Of a stretch of DNA of 64,000 bases, positions 49,264-61,424 are shown piece after piece. This DNA comes from Gonapodya sp. JEL0774 (lineage: Eukaryota; Monoblepharomycota; Monoblepharidomycetes; Monoblepharidales; Gonapodyaceae): assembly GCA_027604505.1 (NCBI GenBank), contig JADIIX010000042.1:62001-126000 (forward strand), read 5' to 3'. The position numbers were made by a program, and so were the translations under genes. The first letter of the stretch is position 1. Each line of letters begins with the position of its first letter. The notes under the pieces are model-generated. The model ran no database searches, had not been told where the DNA came from, and worked only from the letters and a program-made list of their open reading frames with translations.

Positions 49264-51677
49264 ATGCCGGCCAACTTCAATCCCGGGCTCCAAACAAGAT
49301 GCCGTGAAGGTGGGACAGATGTTCCATATGAGCGACGCCAGGTGTCCACCAGAGCAGTGGGCTGGATGAAGAAAATTGCATCAAATCCGGTTCGGGATGC
49401 CTACATGAAGTGAGTGACGGGGAAGTGTTGAAAAATGCCGATAACCCGGCACCTCGGAGCTCACATCGCCGATCGAACGCTTCTGGGAGGAGCGCAAATA
49501 TTCTCGCTATTCTCAATGGATTTATATTGATAGTAATGGCAATTTTGTAATAATGCCTGTATCTTCACCCTCAGATACATCACGAACCAGTATGACAGAA
49601 GGTCCAATCCTAATGGGTGCGTTTTGTTGTGACAAGATTCCACCAGAGACTACTACGAAATGATGCAATTCGCGCTATTGCCATCCCCTTCGCAGCATTA
49701 TTTCCCTTGGCGCCGCGGAGAACCGATGTATGTGGGACGAAACCGTCGCCCGATTCGCTCAGCCCGGAACGGTTGCGATTTCCCGCTCCATGCTTTCGTA
49801 CGACTTGCCGCAAGGACCAACCAAACTGAGAGAAGTATGCAAGCTTATTCACTCCTTGTCGCCTTCTCCGTCACATATCTTTTCGGCAGTGTGATTGACC
49901 GCTCCAAACTTTGTCAAACCCAGGCCATCGCTGATGTCTGGAACACTTACATGGGCCCGCTCCTCGTCCCACTTACTGCCAATAATGTCACCGTTCAAGC
50001 TGGGTGTGGGCAGTCGATCGACGCGTGAGTTCCGTGGTGTGTGAATTATTTCCAACCAAAGTTCACGGTATGCAGTGCTTGTGCTGATGAGTCCACCTAA
50101 GCTAACTTTTGCTCCTTTACACTTAACAATTTTAGTATAATGCAGGTCCTCTGTGACCCAGGGGAGGGCGTGATGATTCCCGCACCCTACTACAACGGCT
50201 TTGGTATGCGTTCTGCCGCTCACGTCCGTTTCAAAGCCGTGCTCATTTCCCAATGCTTTTCTTCGTCTTTTTTATCATGATGATGTGCCTCGTGACAATC
50301 TTTGGCCCTGTTTTGTGAACCCAACACCGCCATTTCCCCTTTTCAAAGACGGCGACGCCACAATGGAACCCGGAGCAATCCTTGTTCCTTGCCCCATGTC
50401 ACCTCCGTCTTTTCTCTTCGACATCGCCTCCTGTCGGACGTCATATGACGATGCCATTGCGCGAGGAATAACTCCTAGAGTGTTCTTACTGTGCAACCCA
50501 TTGAATCCTTTGGGGCGGTGCTACAGCAAGAGCGAATTGATGGAAATAATGGAATTCTGTGGGGAGAAGAAGTTGGAATTGGTGGTCGATGAGGTGGGCA
50601 ACACTTGTGCGAACTGTCAGAACTGCACAGTATCGGTAGATTCACAAATGAAAACTCGCAGATCTACGCCCTATCCTACTTTGGTGATGCCACACCATCC
50701 ACCTCGTCTGGTTGGAGCACCAAGTCTCGCTCCATTGTTCCTTCCCCCAACTCAAAACCGTCTGTCCTACCAGCGTATACGTCAATATTTTCAATGAAAC
50801 CGCCCGCGACGTTACCGGCCACGTCGATCCACGTACTGTGGGGACTCTCTAAAGACTTTGGACTGAATGGTGTCAGAATGGGAGTGGTTCTGTCTGTGAG
50901 TCGAGGACTCGCTGTGTTCGGTGTTTGGCGCGAAGTCACTCGGGAGCGATCATGAAGACCGGGCAGATCCTTGCTCATCCCGTATCCCATTTTTATATGC
51001 CACGCCGCATTCCACGCACCACTCCACTACCTACCTCAGTACTCCGCGCCCGTCCTCAGTGCGCTCTTGTCCATCGCAATCCAACACAATGTCAGTGTCC
51101 CCATGGGCCTTGCTGTAGCGAAGCTCCTCTCGGACAAAGCCTGGGTCGCTTCGCACGTTCCCGAAAACAAGAGGCGGATCCGGGGCATGTACGAAGTGGT
51201 GAAACAGTGGATGGACGCACGAGGTGTCAATTTCTGTGAGGCAAATGCAGGATTTTTCGTATTTGTGGACCTGAGGAAGTGGACAGAGATGGTGGGAGCG
51301 ATTAATGGGGGCGTTGGGGAGGCGTTTGTAGTTTTGGATGAAGGGGACGCTGACGATGCAGGCAGGGAAGTGGTGGGGAAGGTAGATAGGACGGCAGAGT
51401 ACGATTTGTTCGCCAAGTTCGTTGATGGCGGGGTTTTGTGTGTAAATGGAGGAAGGTGAGGTGCTAGTTCGGATATCCCCGTTCTTTTGCGTTTTCACCG
51501 ATCCCTTCGTTTTCCAACCCTATCGCTTGTAGCTACGGTTGTAGTGAGATCGGCTGGTTCCGTCTTGTCTACACTGCCGTCGACAGTACGAGTGATCTCC
51601 AGCTAGCGCTTTCGAGGTTTGGTAAGGTGCTTGATGATGTAGAGAGTGAGCACATGAACAAGGTTGGGGCACTGTAG
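49264..51677 (+). CDS. ACC-synthase-like PLP aminotransferase (class I/II)
   Basis: A fold-type I PLP enzyme related to 1-aminocyclopropane-1-carboxylate synthases. Start MPANFNPGLQTRCREGG (49264). Splicing gives RDAYMK joined to YITNQYDRRSNPNG and IISLGAAENR, the N-terminal ACC-synthase-like signature, then MLSYDLPQGPTKLR. Next are TANNVTVQAGCGQSIDAIMQ, IPAPYYNGF and LLCNPLNPLGRCYSKSEL (Asn-Pro substrate region). The PLP-lysine motif is LWGLSKDFGLNGVRMGVVLS. The C-terminal exons end with SEIGWFRLVYT, which includes the carboxylate-binding arginine. Fungal members may act as ACC synthase or as ordinary aminotransferases; I cannot decide which. About seven introns. Confidence 0.87.
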
Positions 51678-53300
51678 AATGGTAGTGATGGAAGAGACTT
51701 GCGTCCTGTGTCGATGGCACAATGAAGTTCTGATCGGGTCGTTTTTCTTGAACTGTACACATTGTTGAAAAGCAAATTTGTCAATCAATATCCCAATATG
51801 CGAGAGGGAGCCAGGGAGGTGGAGTGGAGGGGAGTGGTACTTGCTTATACTCGGTCTCTCCCCTTTCATGCTCTACTATTTCCTCTATTTCTACACATTT
51901 ATGATCAAAGTTCACTACTTTTACTCAAACCCTCTGCGGCACCTTCATTGTCCCCCACTCCGTGTGTTTCGTCGCTTGCAATTCCACTATCCATGTAAAC
52001 CATATTATTTGTTCCTGAAAATGTTCTTGCTGCATGAAAGCAACAAAGGACATTGATTTGACTCCACTCAATTTCAGGAGCTGCTTGATATAGTTTTCTG
52101 TTCCATTACGTCAGTGCAGTGGTTACCGACGTTCTCACTTCTCACAAACTTCCCATTGCGCTATGAAGAAGTGATCACAAGATCCCCTTCTTTGGGACCC
52201 ACGCAGACAGCGACAAGTGCCTTCATTGGGAAGCCAAGCCTCCTTATCGTCCGGACCATTTGTGAGTTTCTCCGCGTCCCCCGTATGGAGTCACACAAAC
52301 AACCTCCCTGAGCGGATGACGCAAGCTGACCCCAGTTCTCTAGGAAATGGGAGTGAACATTTAGATCCCGATTGGTTTTCAAATACTTTTTGGGCTTCCA
52401 AAGTGTTCTGATATGGCGTTTTCTTTGTGGCCCCCCCCCAAACTTGCCATCTCCTTTAGCTGGACAAGTGTGATCTTAGGTTTTCCCTGCGGCTCCACAG
52501 TCGCTTAGTGTGAGAGACGTGTACACGAGTTCCTTCAGACATACATTATTGGTTTTCGGGACAAAACCGTCGGTCCCACCGCAGACGCTCACTGCTGAGC
52601 CGGTTTAATTTGTTTTGTTTCACCTCATTTGCTGTCGGTTATCTGCCGCTTCCATGTCATAATGTGATGTCCTGCACTAGAGATTTAGGACGGTAGATAC
52701 TAGATGTATCGGTAGACAATCATACACGTGTGGCTGCTACGCCTGTATACGCCCTCACATGTGGTCACGCCCCCAGGACACTGGGTATACCGCCCTCCCC
52801 CATCTTCTTTCAGGTGACGACCTCGTCAGTCCAATACACTCGTCCGTAACAGGCAACAAAGCTCTGCCGTAATGTCGTGCTATGCACAACAGCAAGACGA
52901 TCATGTTTACCCTACCACAACATACAAGTGTGTAGTTCATGCTGTTGTGGTGTCACGTTCAAAACTCAGTAGAATTCTCATCACACACGTGGATATTTAA
53001 TATCTGACTCATCTGACAACACCTTAAGAGTGCTGCAATACAGTAATCTCATGAGGATGGAGTGCTGGCCTCGGAGATTCGAATGCCATAATTCCAAAAA
53101 ATCCTTTCGGTCTGTGCACTATATTCTCCTTCGTCGTGTTACACAACTGTTGCAATGTGTAATGCAGTCAAAAGACGTCGCGGCATAATGCTCCACCAAA
53201 CAAGAATATACAAAATCCTTCCCGTCCTTTCAAACCCGTCGAGTATCGTCCAGAACATGCAAGCTGACCTGTCGCACGCCTCGGTTATATCCATTTTCCG
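51678..53300. other. Gene-poor 1.6-kb stretch
   Basis: No open frame longer than about 90 codons and no domain signal are present. There is a run of nine Cs near 52431-52439. The DNA is otherwise of ordinary composition. I found no tRNA-like fold by eye; a noncoding RNA cannot be excluded. Confidence 0.4.
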
Positions 53301-54698
53301 TCATAATCCTCGATGCCAGGCCGAGCCATCATCCGTTACATCCACCCCGTCTACACCTGTTGTCATCTGTTTGCCCAACTCCTTCCCCCTCCGTTCCATC
53401 TCGGGGAGGAACCGACTGCGCCACCACGGGTAGATCTGACGCAGGTCACTATAGTACGATCCCAACGAGAGGTGGATGGTGTCGCAGGGTAAAACCTCCA
53501 CGACCTCGGTCCACATGCGGGCTGCGGACTTCACGACTCGCGATGCACCCTTGTCCTTGAGTCGTTCCACGGTGAGTGATATGCGAGCGTGCTGGATTTT
53601 AGCACAGTGTCCGGTGATGAACCTGACAAAAGCCTTGCACTGTCTCTCCATCACAGACGGAGAGAAAATCGTGCTGATTCCATAGTGCCAGCCCACGATG
53701 CCGATCGATAGGGGGTGCGGGTACTTGTGCTCGATCTGGTTTGTTTCGTCATCTGCAGCAAGGAGCACCCACGTGAAGTGCAAGAGATCGAATTCTCCGA
53801 GGTACTTGAGGTTGGGCAGTGCGGCGAGTACACTGCGGAAAAGTTCCAACACGTGGGTCGGTGTGGGGTCGATGGATTCAAAGCCTTTTCCGAGAAGGGA
53901 GCCTCGAACAAAGGGCATGCTGAACGAAGTGAGGCGACTCCACTCTGGGAACGAAACGCCTTGTGGAATGGGAGACAGGTATGCCGGTTTTCCGTGCAAG
54001 TGAACCTCGTGCGCGTGAGGGAAAATCGCGACGGTCGCAGTGATCACGTTCTGGAGGTCGACGACTTCAGACTGGCAGACGTCAACACGGCGGACAGATG
54101 TGCCGAACATCTTGAAAAGTACACAATCCATTGGATCGTCCTTGCGGTGGCAGAGGTTCCACATGCTCAAGATATTGTTAATGTCCTCAAAGACGCGAGA
54201 CGCTCCGAGAGCGAGCACTCGAAGCACCGTGATCAACCAGTATTGCTGTGCCGAGAAATATTTGGTGAATTCTTCAGAAGGGGGCGAGAGTCCGTCCATC
54301 TTTGGCAATGTGAGAGAATGGATCACAGGAATGAGTCCTTTCCTGGCAGGTCCGATCCCCGGATACACTTCAGCGAATCTCTCCGCGAGATGAGCACGAA
54401 CCCGCTCTGGTTCGCTCGCTAGCTCCGGGCCGTCGACGCTCATCCGTCCGATGGTGAGCACCTTGTCTCTCTCCTTGCTCGACATTCGCCTCCCCTCGGA
54501 ATAGAGCAGACAGGGGTCGTAGGCACCGATACCAACTTCCACAGCCACTCCCAGCATACCTTCATGTCCGATTGCGAGCTGGACTGCGTCGTGCCAGCGG
54601 CGGCAGACGGCTGGGAGAACGGGGAGGAGGGTTGTGACGGGGAGGAGACGGAAAACGTCGACAAGGAGCTCCAGTGGGAGGTCGTGGATACGGGCCAT
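53301..54698 (-). CDS. F-box protein
   Basis: A single-exon gene, unusual in this window. Start MARIHDLPLELLVDVFRLLP (54698; an in-frame Met lies 13 codons upstream). The F-box fills residues about 4-40 (LPLELLVDVFRLL, VCRRWHDAVQLA) and should bind Skp1 in an SCF ubiquitin ligase. The remaining about 420 residues hold hydrophobic-patterned segments such as LLAALPNLKYLGEFDL but no clear LRR or WD repeat. The substrate is unknown. The lack of introns might suggest a lineage-specific, recently duplicated family member; that is inference. Confidence 0.75.
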   Translation of the reverse strand: MARIHDLPLELLVDVFRLLPVTTLLPVLPAVCRRWHDAVQLAIGHEGMLGVAVEVGIGAYDPCLLYSEGRRMSSKERDKVLTIGRMSVDGPELASEPERVRAHLAERFAEVYPGIGPARKGLIPVIHSLTLPKMDGLSPPSEEFTKYFSAQQYWLITVLRVLALGASRVFEDINNILSMWNLCHRKDDPMDCVLFKMFGTSVRRVDVCQSEVVDLQNVITATVAIFPHAHEVHLHGKPAYLSPIPQGVSFPEWSRLTSFSMPFVRGSLLGKGFESIDPTPTHVLELFRSVLAALPNLKYLGEFDLLHFTWVLLAADDETNQIEHKYPHPLSIGIVGWHYGISTIFSPSVMERQCKAFVRFITGHCAKIQHARISLTVERLKDKGASRVVKSAARMWTEVVEVLPCDTIHLSLGSYYSDLRQIYPWWRSRFLPEMERRGKELGKQMTTGVDGVDVTDDGSAWHRGL

Positions 54699-55816
54699 GG
54701 CACGCAGAGTGGGAAAGAAAATGTCGTGGGCCGCCAAGTGTGTGCTGCAGAAAGAAAACGACTGATGGGTGGACCTTGGCGGGGAACTTCGTGTCAGTGG
54801 TCATGCGCCGATCACTAGGAACCCCTCCAGAACAAAGAACAACCTCCGAATGAAAAAATGAATTACAATAACCGCAGTCTCCTTGAGTAGGATAAGAGCA
54901 TAAAGACCACAATTTAATTAAAGCTTACAATGTCTGAATTCCATGGAGCCGGCCAGACACCTAGTAGTATACACCCCTACGCTCTTGCACAACCTTTCCA
55001 CCCTCCTGAGTGATTCGGAGAAATGTCCACCAAGAGATGACGCTTAACTTGCAAGGAGGCCCCTCTGCAGACTGTGCTCACTCGCATTATCGAAACAGGG
55101 ATGCCGTCGAGCTCATCACTATGTGAGCAAGGCCCGCCCGCGCTGACGAGGAACGAGTAACCACCAAACCCTCGATTATCACGGATTTTGAGGGTTACCT
55201 ATTGGAGATTGGAGTCTTGTGTGGCACTGGTGTGGCCCCGCTCAAGGATTTTGAGAAAGAGTCGACAGTTGCAACCCCAGACGGCACGGATTCCACGAGG
55301 CACGAACGCCACGACACGGAGGTTACCGTGGTCGGAAGTGGAAGCACAGCATATCAGCAATTTGAAATCCGCGATAGAGGATTCAAATGGCAATCCTGGG
55401 GCACCCTTTCTAATCCATTGATGGGTACTCTAACAGGGGAAGGACGGGAAAGTCAAGCAGGACGGGAAGTCATTGCTTTCTTGGGGTATGTACTTGGTCA
55501 GAGACAGGAATAAGTGAATGAATTGCATGGTTGGTACTGACAGCGTGGATATCGGATATCTTTTATTAAGCGGACTCGATGTAAACGTAGGTTGAATCAG
55601 ACTGGAAATTGGAAAGCGCAGACTGACTGAGCGACTTCAGCATATCCTCTGAATAGCATCGACCCACCGAGTGTCGCTACATAAGAAATGTGAAGCAAAA
55701 ATGTGCAGCTGCGCGAAGGAACATTTCCATGTGGAACGCCGAACTCTGCAAAAGGTTGCTTGTTGCTGTGGCCTAGTCGTCACTGTGGGTCTGAAAGAGA
55801 AGATCCCCACTCGACC
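54699..55816. other. Intergenic region
   Basis: This stretch lies between the divergent starts of the F-box gene and the DUSP12-type zinc gene. The longest plus frame (55202-55513, 103 codons) is acidic and Gly/Thr-rich with no recognisable domain. In particular it is not a dual-specificity phosphatase domain. Confidence 0.4.
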
Positions 55817-56887
55817 ATGTCCGCACCGGAATCCAACGTCGATTCCACGGATCCGTCGATTCCCGCTGTGACTGTCGCTTCCATCAGATGCCGAAAATGT
55901 CGCCATGTTCTTCTCAACGCCGACATGTTCGCTCCGAAGGCGACGGTATCGCCAACGACGAACCGTGATCCTGCCGCAGCTGTCGCGGCCGCCGGTGATT
56001 CTCCAGGCGACATAGCGCGTGGTTCTGCGACTGCTCCGTCTCCCAGTACCGCCGCCGCCGCCGCGTCCTCTTCGTCTTCCACTGGACTCCCCTCACCCCC
56101 GCCTTCCACACCGCCTGCCTCCTCCCCATGCGTCCCCCTTCTGGACCACGTTCCCGGATCCCACGACTTCTCCCAGAAAAACCGCCGTGGTCTCCGGCCT
56201 GCCCAGCCGTCTGCCGCATCCTCGTTCCTCTCCACCTCGTGCAACTCGCTCTTCCTTGCCTACGACGTGCCAGACCCTGACGCACCCGAGGACACTCCTC
56301 AGGATGCCACTCCATCAAGCAGAGCAGATAGTGGTGGAGCTGGCGGTGGTGGCAAAAAGGGCAAGCGCAGCGGCGGAGGGAAAAAGAAACCATCCCCCGC
56401 ACCCCTGCCAACCGCCAAACTCCTCTCGGACCTCATACCCTCCCTCCACCCTGCCCAACTCGGGGACCAAGACGGACGCATAGACTGCCCTAACCCACGC
56501 TGCGCCGCCAAACTCGGCCACTGGACCTGGTCCGGCGCCCAGTGCTCCTGCGGGACATGGGTCACCCCTGGGTTTGCCGTGCAAAAGGCAAAAGTTGACA
56601 TCACGTACGGCAGCGGCGTGGGTATGGTCGAAGGGAAAGGATTGAGCTCTCGTGTGGTCGGGGCGAGTGCAGCCGGCGGTGCGGTTCAAGGCACGGCACC
56701 GGGAGGGCTGGTCCGACCCAGAACGTCTGGGTCCGGGCCTGGTGTCGGTGTTGCCCCAGCTGGGTTGGCGGCCCTATTGCAGGGCAGGACTATTCTCGGC
56801 CCAGCGGGCGGCGTTGATTCTGAGATGGCGGTGGCTCGGCCTGCACCTGGTCCCGTCGCAGGTACCGTCCGTCTTGGACTTTCGTGA
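55817..56887 (+). CDS. DUSP12/YVH1-type zinc-binding domain protein without phosphatase
   Basis: A 356-residue single-exon protein. Start MSAPESNVDSTDPSIP. The first zinc pair is IRCRKCRHVLLNADMF (Cys25, Cys28), followed by a Ala/Ser/Pro-rich spacer of about 150 residues and STSCNSLFL. The second zinc part is IDCPNPRCAAKLGHWTWSG, then QCSCGTWVTPGFAVQKAKVD. This is the C-terminal zinc module of DUSP12/YVH1, which in yeast acts in 60S ribosome maturation by displacing Mrt4 without needing the phosphatase. No HCxxGxxR phosphatase loop occurs in the protein or the 1.1 kb upstream. The last about 90 residues are Gly/Pro/Ala-rich and disordered. Confidence 0.8.
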   Translation: MSAPESNVDSTDPSIPAVTVASIRCRKCRHVLLNADMFAPKATVSPTTNRDPAAAVAAAGDSPGDIARGSATAPSPSTAAAAASSSSSTGLPSPPPSTPPASSPCVPLLDHVPGSHDFSQKNRRGLRPAQPSAASSFLSTSCNSLFLAYDVPDPDAPEDTPQDATPSSRADSGGAGGGGKKGKRSGGGKKKPSPAPLPTAKLLSDLIPSLHPAQLGDQDGRIDCPNPRCAAKLGHWTWSGAQCSCGTWVTPGFAVQKAKVDITYGSGVGMVEGKGLSSRVVGASAAGGAVQGTAPGGLVRPRTSGSGPGVGVAPAGLAALLQGRTILGPAGGVDSEMAVARPAPGPVAGTVRLGLS

Positions 56888-57339
56888 GGAAGCCGTGCAG
56901 AGGTGCGGGCGGGGAAGGTCTGTGATACGGCAGGCCCGGAAGATCCCTTCAAAGTAACCTGGTCGCAAGCTTTCGTGGAGCTGGTGAGGGTGCCCGCGCT
57001 GTGCTCCCTGCATTCAACAAACCATGCGTGGCTGCCGTTTGTTTGAATGAACGGCCGCGACATCATGGTCTTTCGTTATCCGTTATCCAGGCAGCGGGCT
57101 CATGTATGTAATAATGATTGAAGATAAACAATTACATGTGCCGTTCACGTTTACGATACCCTCCATCTTCTCTGTATCCAGAACAAATGGCCAACAGTCA
57201 ACTGGTTGGCCTCCCCAATGCCCGAACCGCGATATCCAATCTTACAAGGTTACATGGTCAAACTACAAAAACCAACAGTAATATAGTGCTCGGCACGTTC
57301 CTGTTCCCACCGTGCCCAAATCCCGACATCCCGACGGAC
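56888..57339. other. Intergenic, convergent 3' ends
   Basis: This stretch lies between the stop of the DUSP12-type gene and the SNX4 stop. No domain-bearing frame is seen; it presumably holds both 3' UTRs. Confidence 0.4.
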
Positions 57340-60292
57340 CTACTCCGTGGGCAACTCGTACGCCTCCAACTCCGGCACGATCTCGTCCCACAACTTCTGT
57401 ATGTCGCGGAAATATTTCGCTTGGGCCCTGGCGTGGTCGCCCAGCATGTGCTTGAAGTCGGCCACTTTGAGCGTCTGGAAGAGGTCAATCTCCCGCGTGA
57501 GTGAGGCGGAGAAAGCGCGGCTGATAAGCAGGGATTGTTCGCAGTTTTCCTGGAGCTATTTTCGAATTTGTTTTGTTTTGTTTTGTTGGCGAGGGTGAAA
57601 GGGGGAAATGGGAGGAGGGAGCGGGGAGGATTTTTGTGAATGTCGAACTTGCCGAAATCCCAAAAATCCTTAGCACAAATCATCCCAACAGGCTCACCTC
57701 CCCCGCTCTCCTTTCCAGCTTTGCAAGCTTCTCCTGCCTCGCAGTCTCGGGGTTCACCCCCCGCACCGCGTCGATCTGGTCCTTGATGTACCCTGCGACG
57801 CCACCACCTCCTGCACCGCCGCGGTGGCTCAAAAGCCGGTCGCGTTCTGTAATCGTTTGTTGGTAAAAGTCGGACAGGTCTTGGTGGTCGAGTTGCTTTT
57901 GGTCTCGGAGTTTCAGCGTTTCCTGAACGATGAGGAAAACCGAAACGTTAACACGGACGAGTCAAATATTGAGGTCAATGAGGACTGAAAGCACAATTGC
58001 AAACTCGCCTTTGCTGACTGGCAGTATGCAAGGTATTCATGAACACCTTGCAAGAACTGAGTCTCATCTTTGGTGATCTGACGTGAGAGGGAGTGGCAAT
58101 CAGGACGCCAGTATTCGAAGTTCAACAAGGGGTTTGTTCCAGACAGGGTCATTGTTCAGCTCATTTGTACCCCCATGGAACTCCACCTCACCTTCTCTCT
58201 TAACCGCTCTGTTGTCCCTTGCACAGCGTGCGCAAATCTTGACATTGGCCCTGTTAGGCCAGTCTCCATCTTACTCAGCTCCAACATACATAGAGCAAAC
58301 TCGGCAAGATCGTGGTCGAGATCTATAGGCAGTTGCGAGGATGGTATGTCCCACCAAAGCAGCAGTGATAAGACACCTTTGCAGTGAAGTAAAAACGTCA
58401 AAACACGCGCGGCACCGCTCACCCTTCTCCGCCTTGGTTATCTTTCCTCCAGCTTTTCCAACGCCACTCATGGCCTCTTCGAGTCTCGCAATTTGTTCCC
58501 CTACTTGAGCGAACCGCTCGTCGCGGGTCCTGAGCTTTGAAAATGCGTTCATGAGGGTATCGGACAGGTTGTCCAAGACTGCAGCGGAGCCAGTGGGGGG
58601 CGATGTGCCGGGAAGCGAAGAGTTGGTAGGAGGTGGAGAGTTCGGGGAACGGGAAAGGGGCTGGAACCGTGATGCAGGAACAAGGAAATGCACGGGATGA
58701 ACAATCGCATCGGCAGGGCTGCGGACAAAAGAGCAGCCGCAAATGGTTTGTCGAACATCGTACCTCGTCCTGTTCAAGAAATCGTTTAAGAGCCTTACTT
58801 CGCTGCAAGGTGGGGTGTCGGGCGACTCGCTCAAGGTAGGTTTGCAGAGCACGTCGACGCTCTTCCACGAAATCAGGATCGAAGCGCGATCCAGTGACGT
58901 AAGACTCTTGATAAACAAGAGTGAGCGCACGGGTGAGGTGGGAGGTGGGATTGGGAAAGTGTGAAAGGTTCAGGTGGGACAAAATGACAATCTTGATATA
59001 AATGTCGAACAGAGTTGCCATGATCCATAAAAAATCCGTGTATGTACTTCCTTCACTTCCAAAATAACTCTCTTTGATTGAACAGTCTGTACCTGCAGCC
59101 CTTATTGAATTCAGTATCACAACCCCACCGCGACCTGTTTCACATCTGCGTGTGTCCTCCCAGTAACACCTTCGCCTCCTTCCATTAACTCACCCAATCT
59201 CCTCCTTCCCGGAAGTGGCGGTAAAATGCATGCAGGAGATTCCTCCGCGAGCTCTTTGTGAAGCCACGTGAACTCATTGAAGCGACGGCGGACAGATAGT
59301 TGGGGGCGGGTGAGAAGGTCGTGTGGAGACTTGGGAGGGAATAAGAGGTTGAGACAACAAAGTATGGAGAAGGAGGAGGATTGGCAAAGGTGTTGTCACA
59401 ATCGAATAACCCCCCCTTTGCCGGATGCTCTCCCGAACCTATTCCAGAAGCCAGTTCCAGCAATGTGTGTTCCATTGATACTTTCCTCGTCACTCGTTCT
59501 TCAACATTTCGATTCCGGTTCCAAAACACCACCTTACTTCTTCTTCCACGCACTCACTTTCGCGGAAACCAAATAACTCGTGTGTGCCTCGGTTCCTTCC
59601 CCATGCTTTTGGGGATCTGAAACTGTAATTTGGAGCGCCTCATTCGCTACCGTGGCGAAAGACGTCAGCGAGGGCTGTTTTGGGAGAGCGGACAGGGACG
59701 GTGATGACGAGGACGAGAGGAACGTTGCAGTGGGAGGGATGTACACGGCGGGTTGAGCTGGAGAAGGCGTTGGTGATAGGCGTGACGAAACAGAGGAGTG
59801 GCCGGGCGGAGCTAACAAGTGGGTTCGGAGGTAGGTCAGGCGAATAGCATCGGGGAATCGCGACCCGTTGAATCACGATCGCAAACAAGGTTGGGCCAGC
59901 CATCCACAAATTATGTCCCGTGAAAAGAACAACGTCGAGGTCATAAGAACAGTTTTGAATACTTAATGGAGACAATTTATCCCGAGGTGCTTGTGCAAGT
60001 TCGAGATGCATCACTTGGTCACCTCGCCCGCGCTGTTCAGACCGCTTCAAGAACGTATCTACCCACATCCTTGCGCCAAGGGATCTCTCCCTACAGCTTG
60101 TTGTTGCCTCCCACCATGAGCAGATGCCCCGGGCCCGCTCTCTGTCGGCACATCCCACGAAACCGTCGAGAACTGGGACATGTTTCGGCGTGGAGGAGTG
60201 CTCTGTCCAGGCCCGCCTCCGGTCACGGCGCCTGCGCCAAGGAAAAAATCTTCATCGTCGTCGAGTCCCAGTGGTGTTGGAATATTGCTCAT
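57340..60292 (-). CDS. SNX4: Sorting nexin SNX4/Atg24 (PX-BAR)
   Basis: A PI3P-binding membrane-curving protein for endosome-to-Golgi retrieval and selective autophagy. Start MSNIPTPLGLDDDEDFF (60292). A disordered N-terminus (STPPRRNMSQFS, SSVSSRLSPTPSP) leads to the PX domain: LQITVSDPQKHGEGTEAHTS, then YLSAVRRRFNEFTWLHKEL and CILPPLPGKEEIG, joined over an intron to SYVTGSRFDPDFVEERRRAL and HPTLQRSKALKRFLE. The RRRF arginines and PPLP loop are the phosphoinositide-binding elements. The BAR region follows (NLSDTLMNAFSKLRTRDERF, DLAEFALCMLELSKMETGL, EYLAYCQSAKA) and ends with FKHMLGDHARAQAKYFRDIQ and YELPTE. About eight introns. Confidence 0.88.
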
Positions 60293-61424
60293 TTGGATTC
60301 AGGTGGTATGCGTGGGGCCGGCTCAACTCAAATCAGCGCAGTGTGTTCTTGGGAACGGACCCGTGAAACAACCCCCCATGCAGTTCATTCCTTCTAAACC
60401 ATTTTCACATTTCACATTTCTCTTACACAGTGTCAGTATCAAGACGTCGCAAAACTGTTGTGCTTCTGTAGGAAAATACGATTTCTCTTTCTATCCCTAT
60501 CCGCAGGAAAGTGTTGATGATCACACTTAATGCTTAAAGACCGATGTACGAGGAGAGGGTGAACCTGTCGCTAGCAATCTATAAGCCACTTTGAGACGGG
60601 TATGCAGTCCCGTTGACTGTACGCCGGTGGGTCCCGCTAATGCCGCCAGCTGTATGCTCTCAACTCGAACACCGATGATTTCACCACCATGATCCAGAGA
60701 ATGGCACCACAAGCCAAGCACTCATTACGTAACCTGTTCTATTGGATTTGTGCTTTGCTCGTCGGATAATTCACGAAACTGAGGAGCAACAAATGATGAG
60801 TGACTTCCTTCAGTGTGACGGCAACTTAAGACACGACGACACACTTGTTGTTGCACTGGAGGTTGCCTGACGGTAACAGTATTTGGAGCGCTTCGAAGAA
60901 CATTTTTTCATGGTGGAGAGCGAGTTTCTCAAGGAGAAGTTGAACAGGCAAAGGAATGCTGTGACAAAAAGAGCAGCCAGGCGTTGATGGAGTGGATGGA
61001 AAGATCGCAGCACCGGCGCGATCGAGGTTAATGTACTACAGTAATGATCTGTTAGTAGTGGGTTTCAAAGTTCGTCCGAATAGTGAAGGCCGGGGGTTCT
61101 AATTTAATAGGCCGGAAAAGGACACTGGTTTGCCAAAGTTCACACACCGCCAGCTCCACACGCCACCGTAGAGTTATACAGCCAGCCACAACCACAGTAA
61201 GAGCTGCACTAGAATCAGGAGAGTAATGGGGTCCCGTCCCGAGCTGCTCAGCCGAATAAATTAATTGTTTGATATTTTTTCAGTTGGTGCATTGAGCTTT
61301 GAGGATGCAGCCTTCGGTCCGCCTGAACTCTTGATGCACTCAATAAACTGTTCTTGAACCATACTATATCTCTTTCAAGAACCCACGAAACACCGCCGAT
61401 CTTTCCACCATCGCTCCTTCGGTG
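60293..61424. other. 1.1-kb region between SNX4 and the FkbM gene
   Basis: This stretch holds the divergent promoters of both genes. Two short minus-strand frames (60527-60721 and 60810-61013) occur; the second starts with a hydrophobic stretch (AALFVTAFLCLFNF) and could be a small secreted or membrane peptide. Neither is recognisable, and I do not call a gene. Confidence 0.3.

Noticed and set aside
53041-53110. tRNA-like T-arm (GATTCGAATGCC) in the gene-poor region
   Set aside because: I could not pair acceptor or anticodon stems around it, so it is not a tRNA.
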